Shown: piece after piece, positions 54,374 through 63,996 of the stretch | How positions within the stretch are numbered: position 1 is the stretch's first letter | Layout of the letters: each line of letters starts with the position of its first letter | From: Toxorhynchites rutilus septentrionalis | Lineage: Eukaryota; Arthropoda; Insecta; Diptera; Culicidae | DNA length: 64,000 nt | Assembly: GCF_029784135.1 (NCBI RefSeq) | Contig: NC_073745.1 | Location: 101,036,904 to 101,100,903, forward strand | Direction: 5' to 3' | Program-made: the position numbers and the translations under genes | The notes under the pieces: generated by a model | Database searches by the model: none | The model's input: only the letters and a program-made list of their open reading frames with translations | What the model was told of the DNA's origin: nothing

Positions 54374-55163
54374 AACAGAACTAGGGATATAAAATTAAAT
54401 TATAATGCTTTGATTGAAAATGATGCATTTGATTTCCCAAAAATCGATATTAACATTTCGGACAACCCTGCTTGTAATTGTTGATTGTATTCGTTTTTTA
54501 TTGTTTTCATAGTCTCGGAACCAAGGGCGCTATATTTTTTATATATTTTTTCTGAAAAACTGAGGATTTTTTAACATAACATGGGTCTGATTCTCGAATA
54601 CACTTCACGGTGGAAACGGAATAAACGGCACGCCATTGAACTACGTTTTACGAGTTAGTAAAGTGTCGAAGATAATATTGAGTTTTCATCCAGAATGAGC
54701 ACTTTTCAAATAACAAATCTTTAATGAAAATAAACTTCTTCGTATCAAACTGGTATTCAATGTGAGTGGAAAACTTTGTTTTTTTCATGTGATATAATAA
54801 TCTCATACAAAAATTTAATCTGAAGATAATTTGATATTATAATTATAAGTTTAGTGGGAAACTAATCTCGTATCCAGATGTCGACACCGTACCGTTGTCA
54901 TCGCGGATACGTTTCATTCCGTTTCCACCGTTAAGTGTATTCGAGAATCAGACCCATGTTATGTAAAAAATCCTCAGTTTTTCAGAAAAAATATATAAAA
55001 AATATAGCGCCCTTGGTTCCGAGACTATGAAAACAATAAAAAACGAATACAATCAACAATTACAAGCAGGGTTGTCCGAAATGTTAATATCGATTTTTGG
55101 GAAATCAAATGCATCATTTTCAATCAAAGCATTATAATTTAATTTTATATCCCTTGTTCTGTT
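54374..55163. repeat. 790-bp near-perfect palindrome with a MITE at its centre
   Basis: The left arm 54374-54582 and right arm 54956-55163 are inverted copies over about 208 bp, with one substitution (CTAGGG versus CAAGGG) and one single-base length difference. Between them lies a 373-bp MITE whose own ends extend the pairing inward by about 40 bp. The arms are not part of the MITE: the other MITE copy at 2718-3090 does not have them as immediate flanks. Confidence 0.92.
54583..54955. mobile_element. 373-bp MITE (copy 2), centre of the palindrome
   Basis: It has the same length and nearly the same sequence as 2718-3090, with inverted ends GGGTCTGATTCTCGAATACA. Interior landmarks such as CTTCTTCGTATCAAACTGGT and CCAGATGTCGACACCGTACC are shared. 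Confidence 0.9.
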
Positions 55164-55199
55164 GAATCAGGCCCCATATGTCGAAACCAGAGAGGCGTT

Positions 55200-55390
55200 T
55201 TTTTTCGTTTTTGCGTTATGATTTTTCAAACTTAACCGATGGTCCAAAAAATCATTTTTCACTTTCTTTCCAAAAATGACTTTTTTCAAATGTTTATTAC
55301 TTTTGAACTACTGGAACGATTCAGATTAGCGATATATCAAATTAAAGCCAATTAGCTAGCCTTTTTTGAAAAAATAACACATTTGCCAAT
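55200..55390. repeat. AT-rich interspersed repeat (copy 3 of 3), partial
   Basis: CCAAAAATGACTTTTTTCAA, ACTTTTGAACTACTGGAACG and TATCAAATTAAAGCCAATTA match the latter half of the copies at 2050 and 53085. Confidence 0.6.
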
Positions 55391-55491
55391 TAATTGAATG
55401 TTCTAGGGCAACTATCCGTGGAAGCAGCCGAAGCTTCAAATAATGTTATACGTTAAAATAAAAATAATGCTATACGTTAAAGACATCCCGA

Positions 55492-55830
55492 TTGAGGATC
55501 AATACCGATCTAATGAATCGATTATTGATCAACCCATACATATCGACATTGAGGAAGAAACAAACGAAGAGAAAGCCAGCTGTAAGCGGAGAAGTCCTGA
55601 ACTTACTGAACATCGAGGAAGAGATTCAAGCTTCTCATGATGCCGGTGAAGAGGATGTTCAGATTGAAGACCAAGTTCAGTTAGAAGATGAAGAAATTCA
55701 GATTGAGGACGAAGACGAAGTGGTGCGTCTTTCTCGACTCGAGGAATCCAGGATAGAATGGTCACTAGCCGGCAGAATCATCAGCTCGTGTAGAGTTACC
55801 ATGAGCGCAACAATCCTCAGCTCTTGGTGA
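55492..55830 (+). other. 112-codon frame: acidic segment fused to antisense retrotransposon sequence
   Basis: Codons up to about 55722 encode a strongly acidic stretch (EEDVQIEDQVQLEDEEIQIE) of unknown origin, perhaps the tail of a transposase. From there the frame runs antisense through the 3' UTR of the minus-strand I-type element (VRLSRLEESRIEWSLAG). The composite is a junction product and unlikely to be a gene. The junction near 55722 marks where the retrotransposon 3' end is lost. Confidence 0.4.
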
Positions 55831-55950
55831 ATGCACAACCTTCGGCCCGTGTATCTGTAAAGAGTATGTGTATGTATTGCCGCGACTAAGTAAAAGTTTA
55901 TCGATCGGATAGGAGGGATATAATACAGGGATACAACGAAGGAAACATCA

Positions 55951-58267
55951 TTAAACGTTGACATCGGCGTTTCTGAGGAACAGGTATAGATGGAGTAGAA
56001 GATTAGGATCACGGGACCAGACAATATGCTCGATGTCGTGGTAGCCATCGCCACGGTGAAGGGTGCACTTCATGGGTAAGGTACTCATGGTATAAAGCCA
56101 TAAAACTTGACTGAGGAGTAAGTTGGAGTAGATTTTCGAAGTTATCAATCACTAATGGATTCATGATCTTGCAACGGATGAGAAATCTGTATGATAATTC
56201 TGCGAACCGAAGAGTAAGCGAAGGTACTCCTGCCAAGACTTCGAGACTCATCGTATGTGTCGAATGCAAACACCCAATGGCTATACGCAAGGATTAGTAC
56301 CCGTGATGGAAATTACTCCATCGTATGCAAGTTGTCTCAGTGTGCAGTCTCTAGTTAGACAATCATCCATATCACGGACGTAAAAACTATACAAGAGGGG
56401 GCTTAGGCAGCAGCCTTGTGGTAGGCCCATAAAAATGTATCGAGTAGATTTCAAGCAGCCATGATTGAAAAACATGTGCTTTTCTGACAGTAAATTGTAC
56501 AGGAAATTATTCAGAATTGGCGAAAGTCCACGATTATGAAGTTTCTATGAGAGAACTTCCATGGAAACTGAATCAAATGCCCCTTTGATATCGAGGAAAA
56601 CGGAAGCCATTTGTTCTTTGCGAGCAAATGCGATTTGGATTTCAGAAGATAGCAGCGCGATACAATCGTTTGTCCCTTTATCTCGGTGGAAGCCAAACTG
56701 CGTATTTGACAGCAAGTTGTTCGTTTCGACCCACTTGCCCAAACGAAGTAGAATCATTTTCTCTAACAGTTTACGAATACTGGTCAACATTGCAATCGGC
56801 TTATACGAATTATGATCGCAAGCCGGCTTGTTGGGTTTTCGTATGGCAGTCATGCGGGACAATATCCAGCTCCAGAAACTTGTTGAACAAGTTCAGCAAA
56901 TGCTGTTTTGCCAAGTCGGGAAGATTCTTCAACAAGTTGAATTTTATCTTGTCCGGCCCCGGAGCTGAATTGTTACATGAGAGAAGGGCAATTGTAAAAT
57001 TCCACCATCGAAAAATTCTCATAATCGCTTTGAAGTGGAATGTCGCGTACGACGTTTTGTACAGGAACGGAGTCGGGGCAAACCCTCCTTGCAAAGTTAA
57101 AAATCCAACGGTCAGAGTATTCCTCACTTTCGTTTGTATGGTTCCAGCCACGCATTTCCCAAGCCGTATTCCAAAGAGTGCTCATAGCGGTCTCCCTTGA
57201 CAAACCATTGACGAACTTCCGCCAATATCCAAGCTTTTTTGCTTTAATCAAACCTTTTAGTTTGGCTTCTAGAGCTTGGTACTTTCGAAACCATTCCACT
57301 AATCCAGTTTTCCTGAATTTTTTGAAAGCGGATGTTTTTTCAATGTAGACCTTTGAACACTCCTTGTCCCACCAAAGTGATGGAGGACGACGTCGGAAAG
57401 TGGTGGCAGGTACACGTGTCTTTTGAGCTTGAAGTGCGTTTTCGTAGATCAAACCTGATATAAAGTTATACTCTTCGAGTGGAGGAAGTTCATGCATTGA
57501 AATAATTGCTTCAGGTATTATTTCCGCAAATTTTCTCCAGTGAATATTCTTCGTGAGGTTATACGTAATATTGACTGACTCACGAGAGCTTGATTCATTA
57601 GCGATTGATAAACTTATTGGTAGGTGATCACTACCGTGGTGATCTTGGATTACTTTCCACATGCAATCCAGGAAGAAAAACACAGAGATATGTCATGCCC
57701 GTGCAAGAGGGTTGGCTATTCTAGTTACTTCCCCAGTATTCAAAACTGTCAATTTGAAGTTGTCGCACAGATCATAAATCAAAGTGGCACGGTTGTCATC
57801 GTAGAGTGAACCCCATGCTGTTCCATGGGAGTTGAAATCACCTAAGATTAGCCGCGACTCCGGCATATGTCTCGATGATATCAACAAACTGATGGCGGCC
57901 TAATATCGTTCTGGGAGGAATATATATATATCGAGGCAATGCAGAGATCTTTGCCATTGATTTGTGTCTGGCAAGCGACAACTTCATTGCCTGTCATCGA
58001 CGGGAGAATGACTCTATAGTAGTAGTGACATTTTTTAATCCCCAATAGTACGCCACCAAACGAGTCATTTCGATCGAGGCGAATAATGTTGAAATCGCGG
58101 AAATTCAGCTCGTCGGCTGAAGAAAGCCATGTTTCACAGAGGGAAAATACATCACAGTTAGAGCTATGAACTAAAAATTTAAATTGATCTAGTTTAGGGA
58201 TGATGCTTCTGCAATTCCACTGCATGACAGTGGTCAAATCCTTGGCCTCTTGCACTGAATCAGGCAT
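55951..58267 (-). pseudogene. I-type ORF2 with frameshifts and three internal deletions
   Basis: The endonuclease begins MPDSVQEAKDLTTVMQWNCR, with SLCETWLSS near 58150 and GDFNSHGTAWG near 57840. RT remnants include VFLDIKGAFDSVSMEVLS near 56580 and MGLPQGCCLSPLLY near 56420, then RQLAYDGV, where the first Asp of the ADD pair is Tyr. Relative to the 23287 copy, one deletion removes about 440 bp after ITGTNP. A second takes the whole RNase H domain between HPSP and GDGYHDIEHIVWS. A third removes about 110 bp before RDPNLLLHLYLFL. At least three frameshifts add to this. It is long dead. Confidence 0.88.
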
Positions 58268-58601
58268 TGAGGTAAATGAACGCTGCTAAAAAAATCACAA
58301 ATGTTCTCACAATCGAAAGCAAACATAATACTATGCTTTTAAGATTTTATCATTTATATTTAAAGCATTTAAAATGTTGTCCACCAGGCTCGAAAGCGCA
58401 AGCAAGTTGTGGCTGTTACCTCGACCGCGAAAAAGGAACAGATGTGTTGGGTGCTGCTCCGGGAAGCGCTGAGGACCCCTGGTGCGTAGAAGAACCGCTT
58501 AAACCAGGAGGTACTTGCTTCGGATTATTCTCAGCACGTTCGATTCGAGTTTTCATTCCAACTTGTTTCGGTCTTCTTTCTGGGGAATGATGGAAAGGAA
58601 G
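58262..58601 (-). pseudogene. I-type ORF1, C-terminal part
   Basis: Across several frameshifts, minus-strand translation gives VPPGLSGSSTHQGSSALPGA, then FEPGGQHFKCFKYK, parallel to VPPGFRGNSSPSNDPALEG and DQIFKCFNV in the intact ORF1. It runs up to the ORF2 start at 58267. It is separated from the rest of ORF1 by the pogo-like element. Confidence 0.65.
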
Positions 58602-59037
58602 TAGGGTAACACGGGGTGATTTGGACCACCCCTTTATCTCAAAAATTACGGCTCAACTTGGATTTTTTATAATGTCATTTCCTTCTATTGTTGAACCGTA
58701 TGTACCTAAAGTAAATAACTTTGGTAAAACTTCACAAGTAGAGGGAAACGGTAGCATAAACACAGCAAGCACTTTGATCGTCAAAAATGTGAGTTTTCTG
58801 ATAGTGGTTTTAAGGTTTTTCCTGCTAATTAAACAAACTTGTCGTGTATTGTGCAGTACAGTTCTGTTCGCCTACAGAAGAGGAACAATTTGATGTAGCG
58901 AAACTGTAAGTTTGATAACAATAAATGAAATTAATTGCATTTTATTTTTTGCATGTTGTGTGCGGTGACATGGACACGTTTCTGTGGGGTGAATTGGTCC
59001 TACAGGTTGGAGACTTTTTTGGGCTAATTGATTCCAG

Positions 59038-59240
59038 ATGCCGCTGAATTACAAAAAGAGGATGCACAGACAACGTTGGAAGAAGGAGGGGCTTGAAAGA
59101 GCAACGCAGGCCATCGAGAACGGATTTTCTTTGACCAAGCATCAAAAGTGTTTGAAAATGCTCGACCAACAGTGAAAAGATTCATGCAGAATTCGAGATG
59201 GTCTCCATCCAACTTTTCTGGTCTGGAATCTGGCCAAGAC
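59038..59240 (+). pseudogene. Pogo/Tigger-type transposase N-terminal fragment
   Basis: MPLNYKKRMHRQRWKKEGLE, followed by RATQAIENGFSLTK, resembles the Psq-type helix-turn-helix start of pogo transposases. After a one-base shift the frame continues ASKVFENARPTVKRFMQNSR, the expected second part of that domain. The catalytic region is absent. Confidence 0.6.
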
Positions 59241-59267
59241 ACCTGGTATCGATCCCAAAACATTGTT

Positions 59268-59827
59268 TTTTTTATCCCATCCATTTATTAGGCTCATTTA
59301 GCAATTCAGTTGTCACAGAGCCGAATTTATTCGTATACATTTTTATGTTAAGATAAGTATTGTTGTATATTACACAGTAGCCTTTTTTTTTTGCTTAAGA
59401 CTCCTATCCATCGATAAACATTTGTTTTTTTTTTATCTATAACACAGTAGCTGTTTAGGCCTAAGAATATTCCATTTCTATCGATACACAACACATGCCG
59501 AGTATTCCAATTCTATCGATACACAACACATGCCGCCTTTTTCAGCGTTAGAATATTCCTATTGTTCGAATGTTCACAGTTGGACTGTTCACAACGGGAC
59601 TGTTGATATGAGGCTTCCATTGCTGTGTTAGAATTAGCATCAATTACCGATGCAGCAGATCGTAATGTGAGCGGTAAGGGACTGAGATTACCGACACATG
59701 ATGATTGTTGCGTGGACGTAGTAACTAGCATAACACACAAAGATGGTCAGTTGAGGGGCCCTGAGTTATTAGCTCATGATCGTTCGCTTAGTAGCGGACA
59801 CGCAACCAATTAGGCTACGAAGACCCC
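59268..59827 (-). mobile_element. Long tRNA-derived SINE (copy 3), diverged
   Basis: On the minus strand it starts GGGGGTCTTCGTAGCCTAAT and ends in the AATGGATGGGATAAAAAA tail style. AAAACATTGTT flanks both sides (59257-59267 and 59828-59838), an 11-bp duplication. It contains extra internal sequence, including repeated ATTCYATCGATACACAACA, and is clearly older or of a different subfamily than the copies at 16297 and 25803. Confidence 0.85.
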
Positions 59828-60061
59828 CAAAACATTGTTACTGATTGTAACATTATCCCAACATACTTTACATAAACATAAGTATGTTTTTTTTTGTCGA
59901 AACACATACTGGACCAAATCACCCCACATCAAATTTTAATGTCCAAAAATCATCTCTTTTATTTTATGATATATTTGGTAGATTTAAGCTTTATATAATG
60001 ATTAAACATTATTTATTGAGAGAAAACAAGTGTAGCTCAGTATACATTGTGATATTTTTTA

Positions 60062-61345
60062 AAGGGTGTGTCACATCAAATTGCATCACGGAAAAAACGC
60101 TGTAGAAATTCGCCCAGTTGACCGATCCTTTTGAAAATTTTAGACAGTAAAATAAAAACTATTAAACAACTTTTGGCATTTTCTTTTTATTCATACTTCG
60201 AGCCCAAGCCCGTATGCTCGCACCTTCCTCTTTACCCCGTCCATAAGGTTCTGTACAACGTCAGGTTGTAGTTTTTTTTAACAGAAATCCATTTTCTCTT
60301 GAAGTCCGCCTCCGATTTGACAACTTTTGGGTTCTTCCGGAGGGCCTGCTTCATAATCGCCCAATATTTCTCTATTGGGCGAAGCTCCGGCGCGTTGGGC
60401 GTGTTCATTTCCTTTGGCACGAAGGTGACCCCGTTGGCTTCGTACCACTCCAACACGTCCTTTGAATAGTGGCACGAAGCGAGATCCGGCCAGAAGATGG
60501 TCGGGCCCTCGTGCTGCTTCAATAGTGGTAGTAAGCGCTTCTGTAGGCACTCCTTAAGGTAAACCTGCCCGTTTACCGTGCCGGTCATCACGAAGGGGGC
60601 GCTCCGCTTTCCGCAAGAGCAGATCGCTTGCCACACCATGTACTTTTTGGCAAACTTGGATAGTTTCTGCTTGCGAATCTCCTCCGGAACGCTGAATTTG
60701 TCCTCTGCGGAGAAGAACAACAGGCCCGGCAGCTGACAAAAGTCCGCTTTGACGTAGGTTTCGTCGTTCATTACCAGGCAATGCGGCTTCGTCAGCATTT
60801 CGGTGTACAGCTTCCGGGCTCGCGTCTTCCCCACCATGTTTTGCCTTTCGTCGCGGTTAGGAGCCTTCTGAACCTTGTATGTACGCAGGCCCTCCCGCTG
60901 CTTGGTCCGCTGGACGAATGAACTTGACAAATTCAGCTTATTGGCGACATCCCGGACCGAACTTCTCGGATCACGTCTAAACTGCTCAACTACGCGCTTG
61001 TGATCTTTTTCACTGACGGAGCATCCATTTTTGCCGTTCTTCACCTTCCGGTCGATGGTTAGGTTCTCGAAGTATAGTTTTAGTACTCTGCTGATCGTGG
61101 ATTGGACGATTCCCAGCATCCTACCGATGTCCCGATGTGACAACTCCGGATTCTCGAAATGAGTGCACAGGATTAATTCACGACGCTCTTTTTCGTTCGA
61201 CGACATTTTTCCAAATTTACGAAAAATTGACAGTGAAGCATGGCCAACGTGATCTATACACTCTTATCTGATTATAAGCGAAAGCTGAAGATATAATTCC
61301 TAAAAATTAAATTTCTACAGCGTTTTTTCCGTGATGCAATTTGAT
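60062..61345 (-). mobile_element. DD37E (ITmD37E-like) transposon, one end clipped by 13 bp
   Basis: The end at 60062 is complete (AAGGGTGTGTCACATCAAAT, with TA outside). The end near 61345 stops at GATGCAATTTGAT, without the final GTGACACACCCTT. The remaining 1284 bp equal the 1297-bp sister copy at 21509-22805 minus those 13 bases. The clipped end probably prevents mobilisation of this copy. Confidence 0.93.
60232..61206 (-). CDS. DD37E transposase, single open frame of 324 codons
   Basis: The protein would bind the terminal repeats through its N-terminal helix-turn-helix (LSHRDIGRMLGIVQSTISRV and VRDVANKLNLSSSFVQRTKQ) and cut and paste the element at TA sites. The catalytic triad is present: the Asp of NDETYV near residue 147, the Asp of FWPDLASCHYS near 248, and the Glu of ELRPIEKYW 37 residues later. 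The residue before the first Asp is Asn where the sister copy has Asp. The frame ends with YRTLWTG-stop, but the conserved-looking end (VQNLMDGVKRKVRAYG) lies in the minus-one frame after an A run, ending near 60205. Whether the 324-codon product is complete is therefore uncertain. Confidence 0.85.
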   Translation of the reverse strand: MSSNEKERRELILCTHFENPELSHRDIGRMLGIVQSTISRVLKLYFENLTIDRKVKNGKNGCSVSEKDHKRVVEQFRRDPRSSVRDVANKLNLSSSFVQRTKQREGLRTYKVQKAPNRDERQNMVGKTRARKLYTEMLTKPHCLVMNDETYVKADFCQLPGLLFFSAEDKFSVPEEIRKQKLSKFAKKYMVWQAICSCGKRSAPFVMTGTVNGQVYLKECLQKRLLPLLKQHEGPTIFWPDLASCHYSKDVLEWYEANGVTFVPKEMNTPNAPELRPIEKYWAIMKQALRKNPKVVKSEADFKRKWISVKKNYNLTLYRTLWTG

Positions 61346-61412
61346 TTAGACCGTGTTGGTTTGGAAATATTAGGCGATTTGCTTAGGTGGTCCAAATTCC
61401 CCCCTTTTCCCC

Positions 61413-62403
61413 TAATTTTTCTTTTCCTGGTGGCACCCTGTGATGTACCGGAACTTCCTGCATTGGGAGCGTCAGCAACAGGCTCGTAGTTCCGCAGAAT
61501 GGAGTAGGGATTGTCCTGAATCATCGGAACGGAACTCTTAAGCATTTCTGCATAAGTCCGCTTGGAACATTCCTTTAAGGAACGCTTGATTCTTTCCCCT
61601 CGTTGTATGTACACCGGGCATTGAATAAGTTCATGAGGAGATTCACCGCAATGAAGACACTTATGCTCTTTCACGCAAGGATTCTCATCATGGCTCTCTC
61701 CACAATCTGCGCAACGTTTTTTATTGCAACAATACGCGACCGTGTGACCGAGTTGCATACATTTATTACATTAAACGAAGTACCCCTATTGCAACGCAGT
61801 TTTGTAGGGCGGAACCCTCAAATGTCACACGGAAAGAGTTTGTCCGATTGAGAACTCTTTTGTCATTTTTATGTGACACAGATTTCAGTCGATCGCATGA
61901 AAGAATCTTCACTGTTTTGAGTGAGGAGTTCTTGAAGAGACCAACACCATCGAGTATCTCTTTTCGGGTCAAACCCTTTTCATGTATAACACCGTCTATT
62001 TCAACGTCACAACAGGGTACGTACAGCGATACTCAATCGCAAAGAGATCACAGCGCGTTATTTTATTCGCTTGGGTCCTGCTGGAGACGACAACTCGTAA
62101 TTTGTCTGGCCCCATCCGAGTAATCTCGGTAACATCGGAAAAATTCTGTGTCAATTCTTTTGAGATGCGAATGACGTTAAGAGGTTTGGATTTTCGTCTA
62201 AAGTGTACAATAAATAGGCCTTTGGCGCTCTCAGGGTATTGTTTTAGACAAAAATCCTGCTTTTCGTCAGTTTCCTCATCTTCGGAGCTTTCTATTTCGT
62301 ATACAAAATTTTCCTCCTCAAGTTCTGTTTCATCCTCCTGCTCTTCAGGAGGAGGTTCGTTATCAGATATATTCTTTAGCTTGGATCCCCCGCCCTCTGC
62401 CAT
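61413..62403 (-). pseudogene. I-type ORF1, N-terminal and zinc-knuckle part, frameshifted
   Basis: It opens MAEGGGSKLKNISDNEPPPE with a very acidic region, then FIVHFRRKSKPLNVIRISKE and DKLRVVVSSRTQANKI, aligned with VFFRPKPNGKSINVIQVSKD and NKLRVVVSDRKHANAV of the intact ORF1. After frameshifts near 61990 and 61770 come the knuckles CADCGESHDENPC and CLHCGESPHELIQC (about 61590-61710). The first knuckle is damaged. The basic ERIKRSLKECSKRTYAEML segment follows, as in the intact protein. It is interrupted at 61412 by the pogo-like element. Confidence 0.85.
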
Positions 62404-62760
62404 ATTAATAAAAACGAAGAAGTAGACAACTATTCGATATGAACAGATTTTTTTAATTATTTCAATTTTTGTTACTATGTGCAATTTGAAAATGAAAAAA
62501 GTTCCAATAAAAGTTCAACGGTGATGTAAGAAAAATGAACACCCCTAATGCCAACGCTTGCCGATTTGGTAAACACAAAGTAATTTTTTATTTTATTTTT
62601 ATTTATTGAACAGAAGCTACACAGAATGATGGAAGAAGTAAGAGGATAATAAACTTCTACTTGCCACTGCTGTGTAACGTGTGTGATGATGTGACTTGCT
62701 GCCGGATTGTCTCGATTGCGCACCACTTTTGAGCTTTACTTCGCTCGTAGCGCACCAGAT
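62404..62760 (-). other. Probable 5' UTR of the I-type element and flank
   Basis: It lies directly upstream of the ORF1 start on the minus strand. It does not resemble the 5' UTR of the intact element, and no target duplication was found, so the border is uncertain. No coding content. Confidence 0.35.
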
Positions 62761-63768
62761 GAAAAATTATAGGAGGTTGTGTCCAAGATACGACCGCAAA
62801 GTTGACGTAGAACTACGCTGTTATATTATAAAAGTCGCTTGTTTAAACCTTCGGATATTATTATATAATGCTGTGAAATTTTAGAAACAACTGCTTAGTA
62901 GAACAATCTCTGAATTGTTTTTTTCATTGTAGAATCAGTTCACGATAATTGACTGATGATTCATTCTTGCCTTCGCTGAACAATACACTAGCTGATCGTA
63001 TGTCGCAATTTATTTCATGTCAATGCATTGAAAATTTACCTCGAACGCTATTCCGGTGGCCTTTTTCGCAATTGACATAGACTCGGTTACAGTCGATTAT
63101 ATCAATATATCTTTGGCACCGCGAGGAAACAACAACAATAACAACACTTGCAAGCATCAAATATCATGCTACATGTTATTTAGTATTTCCTCAGTGGAAT
63201 TGCACCTCCAGACATCGTTCGTACAACGTAAGCCAAGCGCCAAACAAGCGTTCGCCATAGCATGCATACAGAGCCATACATTGGTGGCTTGAAACTACTA
63301 GGAATATAAACACTTCTCATCATTTTGCGCTATTCTCAAAAGAAACACTTCTGTTTATATTACTGGTCTCGAAAAAAGTTGCATTACTTTCTCATACTTA
63401 GTGGAGGAAGTTTTGCTACTGGCAAGCGAAACCTAATCACATGCAAAATTCCTGAACGACATTCACTTTCTTGGTGATTAAACAAGCGAAATACTCTTTT
63501 TTTAATATCAACAACCTCGAAAACAGTAGCATTGCTTCATCATGGTCAAGACTAGTGCAAATGCAATCCTGGTTGAAGACAGTTTTGCGACTGGCACGCG
63601 AACCCAAATAACTTATAACATTCCAGTACGACATTAAAGAGGTTGGTATTTCCCAAATGATTTTTTGGCGCACAAACTTAACGCCTGCTTCGCCATTACG
63701 TCAATTTAATACATTCATGCAATGTCAAAAGCACCATCGAAGCCCTTATGACGGAAAACAAACAATGT
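62761..63768. other. Unassigned; GACGTAGAACTACG motif and a diverged tandem duplication
   Basis: GGTTGTGTCCAAGATACGAC followed by TTGACGTAGAACTACGC at 62776-62819 recurs inverted at 35434-35478. Segments at 63368-63478 and 63515-63648 are diverged direct copies sharing CTCGAAAAMAGTWGCATTRC, TTTTGCKACTGGCAMGCGAA and ACGACATT. No gene recognised. Confidence 0.45.
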
Positions 63769-63996
63769 TCACTGCTTGGAAAATGACTGAATTATGCCAC
63801 ACAGCTTGTACTCTGCTGTAACACCCATCGATGCGAATTCGCTGATGAGTTTGTCAAGAGCAATCGCCTTCACCACCAGCGGGGGGAGCTGGTTGCTGCC
63901 TGGGTAACGGCGTTTACATTTTCGACCGACGCGCCGAAGTCGCCTACTTCGCTGTTGTTCGATGCGAAGGCTCGGTTCAGTGTGAGCACTTTTCAC
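63769..63996 (-). other. Open frame of 75 codons at the window edge; unrecognised
   Basis: The frame contains a basic stretch, RIEQQRSRRLRRVGRKCKRR, then LPPLVVKAIALDKLISEFAS, and ends SFSKQ-stop. It is open to the window edge and richer in GC than its surroundings, so it could be the end of a gene continuing beyond 64000. I do not recognise a family. A comparison with histone tails and cores by eye was negative. Confidence 0.25.

Larger units (their letters stand above)
58604..61412 (+). mobile_element. Pogo-like element, family B, inserted in I-type ORF1 and carrying two nested elements
   Basis: GGGTAACACGGGGTGATTTG on the left and the complement of the right end (GGGGAAAAGGGGGGAATTTG) agree at 22 of the first 27 positions. 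TA lies outside both (58602-58603 and 61413-61414). Removing it rejoins ORF1 of the I-type element. It contains a pogo-type helix-turn-helix remnant, a long SINE at 59268-59827 and a DD37E element at 60062-61345. Without these it would be under 1 kb. Confidence 0.75.
55723..62403 (-). mobile_element. Decayed I-clade retrotransposon (second subfamily) with nested insertions
   Basis: On the minus strand it reads ORF1, ORF2 and 3' UTR. ORF1 is split by a pogo-like element (58604-61412) that itself contains a SINE and a DD37E transposon. The coding parts are closest to the truncated copy at 23249-25795, sharing HEYLTHxVHPSP and FLRNADVNV-stop. It lacks the last part of the 3' UTR. The 5' UTR border above 62403 could not be fixed. 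Confidence 0.85.
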
